A stretch of DNA of 17,250 nucleotides from UA16 sp042095135 (GTDB lineage Bacteria; Bacteroidota; Bacteroidia; Flavobacteriales_D; Sanyastnellaceae): contig JBELBV010000045.1 in NCBI GenBank assembly GCA_042095135.1, forward strand, positions 1 through 17,250. The letters run 5' to 3'. The notes beneath the pieces were generated by a model. It saw nothing but the letters and a program-made list of their open reading frames with translations. It was not told the origin of the DNA and did not search any database. This document shows positions 8,324 to 14,317 of the stretch, piece after piece. Each line of letters begins with the position of its first letter. Within the stretch, counting starts at the first letter, position 1. The position numbers and the translations under genes are program-made.

Positions 8324-9737
8324 ATCGCTTGTCTTTGTGGTTGGCCTTTTGATGGCCACCGGAGGCTCGGCGCAAGTCGACACCGTCGAGGTGCGTGTTT
8401 ATGGTGGTCAGCGAGACGATCGCGGATTGCGGTTAATCGAACTCGCCAATGGCGACGTCTTGGCGTTGAGCTCTTCGAACAGCACGACCGATGAAGAGCC
8501 GCACGCGTGGCTTCACCGCTTTGATGCGCAGCTGAATCTGGCTTGGGATGCAACGGTCTCCGATACCCCATTGCTGCAGCCCGTCGATGCGGTGGAACAC
8601 GGATCGGGCCTGATCACTGTCTTTGGCGTGCGGTATGCCAATGCTTCGGCAGCATACGATTGGGGCTGGTACACCTTGGACGCCGAGGGCAATTCTATTT
8701 CCGAAACGCAATGGGGTTCCGACGCTTGGGACATCCCCGCTCGGCTGCTTCAACGCAACGATTCCCTTTGGTCGGTGGGGACGACCTACGCCACTGGAGC
8801 TGGAGATGTGCACGTGACGTTGCATACGTGGAACGAAGGTGTATGGCTCTTTGATAGCTCTTGGTCGTGGGATAGCGGGGCAGCAGATGAAGTGACCGAT
8901 GCCGCATTCATTGGCGAGGGCATTGCTGTGGCAACTACAGCCAATGACCAAGCGCACTGCATGGTGTTTGAAGTGCTGGATGGCAACGTGCAGTGGAGTT
9001 ATGCAACGCCGTTTGATTCGCCTACGATTGCTAAGGCGGTGGACGTGCAGGATTCGACTGTGGTGATGTTATTCAATGCGGATACCCCGGATGGGATGCG
9101 ATTGGGGTTTGCATGCTTGAATCTGCAAGGGGACACCTTGCTCCAAACGATTCCGGGGTCGGGCGTGGATGTGGCCGGCGAGGACATTGCGTGGTACGGC
9201 CCCAACAACTTTGCAACGGTCGCTGCCACAACCGAATTGGGCCTCGGCGAGGGGGAATGGCTCTTCTCTCGCTGGACCGACGGCGGGGTGTGGCAGGGCG
9301 GTCCCACCTTTGGGACGCAGTGGGATGAATCCCCAGCGGCCATCCTCCATGCGTCAGACGGGCGCTTGTGGATGATCGGATCAACGGATGGCTATTCCAA
9401 CGGCCGGGACGACGTGTACCTTGTGGTGGCACCATCCCCGCAGGTGGGCAACAACGAAATGTTCACCAACGTTGAAGCCTCGATCTCCGAGGAAGCTGTT
9501 TGGGTTCAAGAACTCATAGGCGAGCAGCCCTTGGCGGTATACCCCCATCCGGTTCGCGATGCATTCAGCTTGGGGAAGATTCACCCCCAAGCTACGTGGT
9601 CGTTGTCCGATGTAAAAGGCCGACTCGTGCTTCGCGGAACGGGTCCAACAGGCAATGCACGTGGGTTGTCACCCGGCATGTACGTCTTGCGCGTGAATGG
9701 AACCAATGAAGCAATACCCATTTGGGTGGTGCGTTAA
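8301..9737 (+). CDS. secreted propeller-like protein with T9SS type A sorting domain
   Basis: A 478-residue protein with a signal peptide (about residues 1-25, ending GGSAQ). The central part (about 30-390) consists of repeated beta-blade-like units, with phrases such as YGGQRDDRGLRLIELANGD and MIGSTDGYSNGRDDVYLVV. This is typical of bacterial secreted beta-propellers that carry a phrase of the type 'nGd...l.G.t...g..D.yl'. The last 65-70 residues form a type IX sorting domain: LAVYPHPVRDAFSLG, a middle WSLSDVKGRLVLRG, and GLSPGMYVLRV. It should cross the outer membrane through the Por machinery and be surface-anchored or released. The ligand or activity is unknown. The start lies 22 bases inside the end of kdsA, which supports operon membership. 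It is followed 7 bases later by a small lipoprotein gene. Confidence 0.88.
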   Translation: MQPFRWIESLVFVVGLLMATGGSAQVDTVEVRVYGGQRDDRGLRLIELANGDVLALSSSNSTTDEEPHAWLHRFDAQLNLAWDATVSDTPLLQPVDAVEHGSGLITVFGVRYANASAAYDWGWYTLDAEGNSISETQWGSDAWDIPARLLQRNDSLWSVGTTYATGAGDVHVTLHTWNEGVWLFDSSWSWDSGAADEVTDAAFIGEGIAVATTANDQAHCMVFEVLDGNVQWSYATPFDSPTIAKAVDVQDSTVVMLFNADTPDGMRLGFACLNLQGDTLLQTIPGSGVDVAGEDIAWYGPNNFATVAATTELGLGEGEWLFSRWTDGGVWQGGPTFGTQWDESPAAILHASDGRLWMIGSTDGYSNGRDDVYLVVAPSPQVGNNEMFTNVEASISEEAVWVQELIGEQPLAVYPHPVRDAFSLGKIHPQATWSLSDVKGRLVLRGTGPTGNARGLSPGMYVLRVNGTNEAIPIWVVR

Positions 9738-9744
9738 TGACGGT

Positions 9745-10239
9745 ATGAAGCAGTTCCTTTACATGGCACTTGGGGCTTTACTCTTGGTTACGCTGATGGT
9801 GGCCATTCAGGGGTGCACTGCAAATCGTTTGGCAATCGGAGGGGAGACATGCACGGTTCGGGAATGGCAAGCAGACGATTTTTTTACGCAGGACGTTCTG
9901 CCGGGGATGGAGAGCAACCTCCGAAAGCAGCGGATTTATTTCGTGGAGGGCAGTGCTGAGGCGGAATTCAGTGACCAAGATGAATGGTTGCTTGCGGTGG
10001 ATTCCGTGTTGATTCCGTTGCGTGCTCGAGCCGAGGAAAGCGGTGCATGGCAATGGTCGGGAAGCCGCAATTTTTACCAAGAGGTGCGGGAAGGGGTGAT
10101 GTCCATGGAGGAGGAAACTCCAGGGCTATCATTTTTAGAACTTGAAGTTGAAGCCTTTCTGATTCAGCGCAGCCAGGGTCAATGCCAAGCGTTGACTTTG
10201 CCTGGCGTTCGACATGTAGGAACCGTCGCCATGCCCTGA
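9745..10239 (+). CDS. small putative lipoprotein of unknown function
   Basis: A 164-residue protein with an N-terminal hydrophobic stretch ending AIQGC (Cys24), a fair though not perfect lipobox, so a lipoprotein is likely. The mature part is acidic and moderately charged, with no motif I recognise. It begins CTANRLAIGGETCTVREWQ and includes a stretch RKQRIYFVEGSAEAEF. The start at 9745 is chosen because it opens the signal peptide and lies 7 bases after the upstream stop; an in-frame ATG at 9697 would lie inside the sorting domain of the previous gene. It looks like the last gene of the plus-strand operon: the next element is a tRNA gene with its own promoter beginning 16 bases after the stop. 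Confidence 0.7.
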   Translation: MKQFLYMALGALLLVTLMVAIQGCTANRLAIGGETCTVREWQADDFFTQDVLPGMESNLRKQRIYFVEGSAEAEFSDQDEWLLAVDSVLIPLRARAEESGAWQWSGSRNFYQEVREGVMSMEEETPGLSFLELEVEAFLIQRSQGQCQALTLPGVRHVGTVAMP

Positions 10240-10254
10240 GGACTATTTTTCCTT

Positions 10255-10284
10255 TTGCACATCGCACAAATCAGCGTATCTTTA
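10255..10284 (+). promoter_or_regulatory. Bacteroidota-type promoter of tRNA-Ala
   Basis: TTG at 10255-10257 (within TTTTG) is followed by exactly 19 bases and then TATCTTTA at 10277-10284. This fits the Bacteroidota primary-sigma pattern TTG-N19-21-TAnnTTTG in all but the final base. Transcription would start near 10290, leaving a short leader before the tRNA at 10312. Confidence 0.8.
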
Positions 10285-10311
10285 CGCTCGCTTCAAATGA
10301 GGCATAGCCAC

Positions 10312-10388
<77 letters not shown>

Positions 10389-10398
10389 AACTTCAACG

Positions 10399-10428
10399 AA
10401 CGGCGTTCCGCAAGGGATGCCGTTTTTT
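10399..10428 (+). terminator. rho-independent terminator after tRNA-Ala
   Basis: Two 11-base arms (10399-10409 and 10414-10424), beginning AACGGC and ending GCCGTT, pair throughout (including G-U pairs) around a GCAA tetraloop, and are followed by further T residues to 10428. On the minus strand the hairpin lacks a following T-run, so it serves the tRNA. The convergent methyltransferase-like gene ends 7 bases further on. Confidence 0.85.
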
Positions 10429-10435
10429 GTTGGCT

Positions 10436-11185
10436 TCACCGCCCCTCCACGTGCAGCACGCGTGTGTACCGCTTGAGGCTGCGCAGTGTGAAGAAAACGA
10501 TGAACGTCGCGAGCAGGGTGTACTGCCAGAAGGGCACAAGGATGTCCACCCATGCGTCGGCGCCGCGCACCGCGTGCTTGGCGGCCGAGATCACGGCGAG
10601 GCTCAAAAAGATGGCGAAGAAGCCGTTGTATTCGCGCTTCAGGACGTTGCGCAGTGAGAACTCGACGTCCGGCGTCGTCCAGCGCAGGTTGCGCGGCCAA
10701 AACGACGGTACGTCCACCGACCAATCCAGGTAAGCTTGGCCGAATTTGCCCCGTAGAAACGCCTCCTCGGCAAACATAATGCGCTCGTAATACAGCCAGT
10801 AAATGAGGCTGCACACGACTACAAACCACACGTTGCCGACGTAAACCATGATGCCCAGCCACATGAAGTAGTTGCCCAAGTATAGGGGGTGGCGCACCAG
10901 GCTGTACATGCCTTTGGTGTTGAGGACTTCGGCGATCTGTCCATCCTTGGTGTTGCGGCCGGAGGTGCCCCGTGGCGTGTAGCCGATGGTGAGGGCGCGG
11001 ATGAGTTGGCCAACCAGCGAAATCGCAATACACGAAACCGCCGAAACCGGGTCAAACGTCTGGAAAAAGGGGTCTAATTGGAAGCCTATGATGGCTGCCA
11101 TGAAGACGTACAACAAAAGGGGGAAGAAGGATCGGCCTTTGAAGAGCCAATTGCCGGTTTTCTCGAATTCTTCAATCAGCGCCAT
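10436..11185 (-). CDS. isoprenylcysteine carboxyl methyltransferase-like (ICMT/PEMT-family) membrane protein
   Basis: A 249-residue integral membrane protein with several hydrophobic segments (near residues 20-35, 48-66, 103-130 and 190-235). The family signature is present: RGTSGRNTK, GMYSLVRHPLYLGN (RHPLYLGN at about 98-105) and YERIMFAEEAFLRGKFGQAYLDW. In this superfamily the RHP..YLGN and E..L...FG..Y..W motifs bind S-adenosylmethionine. Bacterial members methylate unknown, probably lipid or small-molecule, substrates. True isoprenylcysteine methylation is unlikely in a bacterium. It lies 45 bases downstream of the collagen-like gene on the same strand, so the two may share a transcript, but a functional link is not shown. 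Confidence 0.85.
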   Translation of the reverse strand: MALIEEFEKTGNWLFKGRSFFPLLLYVFMAAIIGFQLDPFFQTFDPVSAVSCIAISLVGQLIRALTIGYTPRGTSGRNTKDGQIAEVLNTKGMYSLVRHPLYLGNYFMWLGIMVYVGNVWFVVVCSLIYWLYYERIMFAEEAFLRGKFGQAYLDWSVDVPSFWPRNLRWTTPDVEFSLRNVLKREYNGFFAIFLSLAVISAAKHAVRGADAWVDILVPFWQYTLLATFIVFFTLRSLKRYTRVLHVEGR

Positions 11186-11230
11186 GTGCGAACCAATGCG
11201 TGGGAATTGGGCCGCAAGATAGCCACCGAA

Positions 11231-13129
11231 TCAGTAACGCAATATGACACGCGACCCGGTGTTGTCCTCCAGCGTCTCGGTGCTCAGCACAGTCATCCAG
11301 TTTGCGGAGCCGCTCAATGTGCCATCTGCGCCAGGGTCGCCGTTGAAGCAACCATCGCCTTGGCATCCGATGCAGGCTCCCGTACCACCCACACCGCCGC
11401 TGATTTCGGCAATCACGTCTCCGTTGAGGAGTAGCTGGGTCGCTCCTGCGTCAGCTCCGGACGAGGCCGGTCCGCAATCCCAATTGGTCCATCCGGTCAA
11501 TCCGGGATTGCAGGTGATCAACTCACCGCTTTCGGCTCCTGGATCTGAGGGTACGAGCATAAGTACGTCGCCTTGGGCCAAATTGTAGACCATGCTCACA
11601 ACCTTCAAGGCACGGCCACCGATTCCGCCGGTGGCATCGCACAAGTTGCAGGAAGATGCGCCTTGGGTTTGGCCGCAGATGTCGCCGCCTGAACCTCCAG
11701 AGGCTCCCCACAATTCGATGCTGACTGTGCCAATCGCTTCGGCGATTTCAAACGTATTTCCGTCGGTCTGGCTGTCAAACACCCCGTGCACGGAAGGGGA
11801 GAATGCAGCACCGCCGGACAAGTAGGCAATGAAGTCTTCCTCCGTGCCGGTATTGCCAAGTCCCAACCAAATTTCGTAGGCGCTCAGACCAGCTGCACCA
11901 TCGGCTCCGTCAGCTCCTGCCTCTCCTTGCGGGCCTTCGGGACCCTGCGGCCCTTCCGGACCCGTTTCGCCTTGTGCGCCATCCACACCGATCAAGCTCG
12001 CGAGGAAATCTGATTCGTTGCCGGTGTTGCCAGCGGCCAACCAAATTTCGTAGGCGCTCAATCCATCAGCGCCGTCAGCGCCGTTGAGTCCGTCCAGTCC
12101 ATTCATGCCGTCAGCACCGTTTGTGCCGTTTGCTCCGTCCGAACCATCAGCTCCGTCTTGACCGACGAGGCTTGCGAGGAAGTCGGCTTCGCTGCCAGTG
12201 TTGCCTGCGGTGAGCCAAATGTCATAGGCGCTCAATCCGTCAGCACCATCAGCACCGTCTGTACCGTTTGTTCCGTCTGTACCGTTCGCACCATCCGCTC
12301 CATCCTGGCCAGCTGGTCCTTGTGGCCCCTCGGGACCTGTCAAGCTTACAAAAAAGTCGTCCTCAGTGCCCGTGTTGCCATGAGCGAGCCAAACTTCGTA
12401 GGCGCTCAGTCCATTCGCCCCGTCGATTCCGTCGATACCATTCGCACCATCCGCCCCGTCCATTCCATTGGTGCCGTCGGCACCATCGGCACCATTTGCA
12501 CCGGCCGGACCTTCTGGACCAATCAAGCTCTCCAAAAATTCGCTTTCCGAACCCGTGTTTCCTTGTGCTAGCCAAATCTCATAGGCACTGAGTCCATCTG
12601 CACCGTCCAGCCCATTGGTGCCATCAATTCCATCCGCTCCGTTCATCCCATTCGCACCCGCGGCACCGTCCATGCCGTCAGCGCCTGTTCCTCCGACTAG
12701 GCTAGCAAGGAAGTCCTCGATCGAGCCGGTGTTACCTGCTTCAAGCCAGAGATCATAAACGCTCAAACCATTCACGCCGTCTGCACCATCCGCTCCACCG
12801 ATGTACAAGGAACTGTAAACCGAAGAGTCAGGTAACAACAGGCGTAGCGTGTCTCCGTCAATAGCCAACCACTGCAATTCATTGGTGGGGTCAGGGTCGA
12901 GATTCTCAAGAATGGCTATAGCTGTATCCGGCGTGAAGGAATTAGCAAAAGCATTAAAAAATGGAAGGGCATCTTGTATACCAATCAATCCATCACAATT
13001 ATAATCGGGATTCCATGGTGAAATGGTATCACAGAGGGTAGGGCCAAACTCGTCTTGAGCACGCAAGTGGTTGTGCACATTCAGTGTCAAAACACTGCAG
13101 AGTACAAAAGTGAAAAGGCGTTGATGCAC
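11231..13129 (-). CDS. secreted collagen-like repeat protein with dockerin-like N-terminus and Gly/Cys-rich C-terminal domain
   Basis: A protein of about 632 residues read from a GTG at 13127-13129; a TTG at 13148-13150 is an alternative, and there is no ATG at a sensible place. Residues 1-24 look like a signal peptide ending LRA before QDEFG. Around 40-58, NPDYNCDGLIGIQDALPFF matches the Ca-binding DxNxDGxIxxxD loop of dockerin-like repeats. Residues 123-438 hold six copies of a 23-residue cassette of the type SAYEIWLAAGNTGSEADFLASL, separated by uninterrupted Gly-X-Y blocks rich in GAD, GTN and GPEGPQ. The C-terminal 190 residues are a glycine-rich domain with eight cysteines (FEIAEAIGTVSIELWGASGG onward). 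No T9SS sorting domain is visible. A role as an extracellular fibre or surface structure is inferred only. The first 300 coding and leader bases are AT-rich compared with the neighbours. Confidence 0.88.
   Translation of the reverse strand: MHQRLFTFVLCSVLTLNVHNHLRAQDEFGPTLCDTISPWNPDYNCDGLIGIQDALPFFNAFANSFTPDTAIAILENLDPDPTNELQWLAIDGDTLRLLLPDSSVYSSLYIGGADGADGVNGLSVYDLWLEAGNTGSIEDFLASLVGGTGADGMDGAAGANGMNGADGIDGTNGLDGADGLSAYEIWLAQGNTGSESEFLESLIGPEGPAGANGADGADGTNGMDGADGANGIDGIDGANGLSAYEVWLAHGNTGTEDDFFVSLTGPEGPQGPAGQDGADGANGTDGTNGTDGADGADGLSAYDIWLTAGNTGSEADFLASLVGQDGADGSDGANGTNGADGMNGLDGLNGADGADGLSAYEIWLAAGNTGNESDFLASLIGVDGAQGETGPEGPQGPEGPQGEAGADGADGAAGLSAYEIWLGLGNTGTEEDFIAYLSGGAAFSPSVHGVFDSQTDGNTFEIAEAIGTVSIELWGASGGSGGDICGQTQGASSCNLCDATGGIGGRALKVVSMVYNLAQGDVLMLVPSDPGAESGELITCNPGLTGWTNWDCGPASSGADAGATQLLLNGDVIAEISGGVGGTGACIGCQGDGCFNGDPGADGTLSGSANWMTVLSTETLEDNTGSRVILRY
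11816..12763 (-). repeat. coding tandem repeat: six 69-base cassettes separated by Gly-X-Y blocks
   Basis: Read along the minus strand, the cassettes start at 12763, 12589, 12406, 12232, 12058 and 11884. The period is 174 bases (58 codons) except between the second and third, where one extra Gly-X-Y triplet makes it 183. Each cassette codes for S-(A/V)-Y-(E/D)-(I/V/L)-W-L...GNTG...(E/D)(F)...L. Between them lie 35 (once 38) residues of Gly-X-Y triplets. The copies differ at many positions, so they are not a very recent expansion. Confidence 0.92.
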
Positions 13130-13162
13130 GGTCGAAGATTTGGTTATCAATCTGCAATATAA

Positions 13163-13192
13163 GTGTTTTATCGCTTTTGTCGATAAATACAC
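13163..13192 (-). promoter_or_regulatory. bulged inverted repeat upstream of the collagen-like gene
   Basis: On the minus strand GTGT, a single unpaired A, and TTTATCG form an arm that pairs perfectly with CGATAAA and ACAC across a 7-base loop. This gives eleven base pairs with one bulge. It lies 34 bases before the proposed GTG start, between the collagen-like gene and the stop of the DUF3089 gene. No T-run follows on either strand, so an operator or 5'-leader structure is more likely than a terminator. The function is unknown. Confidence 0.5.
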
Positions 13193-13229
13193 TACATCAA
13201 CTAGCGAGAGTCCGCGTTCTGTCGATAAA
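13178..13229 (+). repeat. direct repeat TGTCGATAAA, two copies
   Basis: The 10-mer TGTCGATAAA occurs at 13178-13187 and 13220-13229, 42 bases apart. The first copy forms one arm of the inverted repeat, so the core CGATAAA/TTTATCG occurs three times within about 65 bases. The right copy is inside the 3' end of the DUF3089 gene. Such clustering suggests protein binding sites but is not proof. Confidence 0.5.
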
Positions 13230-14235
13230 GCCGTGCGCGTTGTTTGGCATTGTTTCGAATGTTCAGCCAAAACAAATTGATATCGCCCACGTGCCAATTG
13301 TCGCGTTGCAGCGCCTTGCCAAACGGAACCTCTGGCTCGTGCACCTGAAGCACACCGCGCTCGATGTGAGCTACGATGGCCGATGGATACGCATACCGCA
13401 TTTGCGACAATACCACGCCCTGATGGTCGTCTATGGTATTGGATCCTTCGAGGGCCCAGGTGATGGGGTGCGTGCACACAGGGTTTTGCCCGTTCGCCTG
13501 CAGCCAGCCTGGGAAATACCCCTCCCCGTAGGACATCCACGAGCAGACGCAACCGGTCTCCTCGGCGTTTGCGCAGTAGGAAATGACTTCGAAATCAGTC
13601 GCATAAAAGTCGAACCCAGGCGCATACGCGACCACCAGCTGCTCCTGCAGTGGCTTCCCATCGAAGAACTCCTGCAGCAACCACCGAATGTGCCAACTGC
13701 CTTGGCTATGGCCTGCAAGGATGATTGGACGTCCGTTGTTCCAATGATTGAGGTAGTGCTCGAATGACGCCTTTACGTCGTCATAGGCCAATTCTAGGGC
13801 TTTCCAACTGGTGCTGTCTTGCCAAGTGAACACGCCGATGTGCGCCTGTCGGTAAGCCGGTGCGTACAGCCGTCCGCCCATGTTGAACGCGCTGGCCTGC
13901 AGCCGCATGGGATACTTCGTGTTGAGGGCATTGACTTTGCGGTTGTCGAGGTGCGCATTCCAATGTTGTCCTTTGAAGAGTTGAGTGGGGTGCACAAAAA
14001 ACACATCGACCTCCAAGCTGTCAACTGCAATCTCTGTCTGGGGCATTTTTTTGGGAACTTCGTCCGACGCGTCTGTCCGGCCGGGAAGGGACAGCCAGGC
14101 TGCATCCGAAGTATAGTCAGGCGCCGCGCCGGGGTCCCAGGTCAACCCCGCCGGGTCTTGCAGTCCAGCACAGCTGGACAATCCAATACCAACAATCCAA
14201 GCCAACAGCCATACCGATGGGAAATTTTGCCGCAT
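13201..14235 (-). CDS. DUF3089-family alpha/beta-hydrolase lipoprotein
   Basis: A 344-residue protein starting MRQNFPSVWLLAW with a lipoprotein signal ending GLSSC (Cys22). The body matches the DUF3089 pattern: an early strand DVFFVHPTQLF (about 77-87), IGVFTW, AYDDVKASFEHYL, and the nucleophile elbow LAGHSQGSWH with the likely catalytic Ser177. It continues with VVAYAPGFDF and a late NTIDDHQGVV. Members are predicted serine esterases or lipases; the natural substrate is unknown. An in-frame ATG at 14256 is a possible alternative start, and one at 14337 would overlap the divergent protease gene. It probably sits in the periplasm or on the outer membrane. It is the first gene of the minus-strand group, about 71 bases upstream of the collagen-like gene. 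Confidence 0.87.
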   Translation of the reverse strand: MRQNFPSVWLLAWIVGIGLSSCAGLQDPAGLTWDPGAAPDYTSDAAWLSLPGRTDASDEVPKKMPQTEIAVDSLEVDVFFVHPTQLFKGQHWNAHLDNRKVNALNTKYPMRLQASAFNMGGRLYAPAYRQAHIGVFTWQDSTSWKALELAYDDVKASFEHYLNHWNNGRPIILAGHSQGSWHIRWLLQEFFDGKPLQEQLVVAYAPGFDFYATDFEVISYCANAEETGCVCSWMSYGEGYFPGWLQANGQNPVCTHPITWALEGSNTIDDHQGVVLSQMRYAYPSAIVAHIERGVLQVHEPEVPFGKALQRDNWHVGDINLFWLNIRNNAKQRARLYRQNADSR

Positions 14236-14317
14236 AAGGCCGTAACAAAGTCGCATAAGGAATGTTGTGAAAGTAGTTATCGAAGTGTGATGTAAATTAC
14301 CAACGAACTGAAGAACC
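14236..14317. other. divergent intergenic region between DUF3089 and metalloprotease genes
   Basis: An 82-base AT-richer gap from which the two genes diverge, so it must hold both promoters unless transcription enters from outside. I looked for TTG-N19-21-TAnnTTTG on both strands and found only poor matches, so no promoter is called. Confidence 0.4.

Noticed and set aside
12158..12571. Plus-strand open frame with repeated Thr/Ile/Val-rich sequence
   Set aside because: It is the antisense reading of the Gly-X-Y repeats, and its apparent repetitiveness is inherited from them.
11816..12763. CRISPR-like regular spacing
   Set aside because: The repeats are 69-base coding cassettes with a 174-base period in a continuous reading frame; copies diverge and no cas genes are present.
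13130..13552. Upstream extension of the collagen-like gene to an ATG at 13552
   Set aside because: The extension overlaps the DUF3089 gene in another frame, lacks domain character and would bury the signal peptide.
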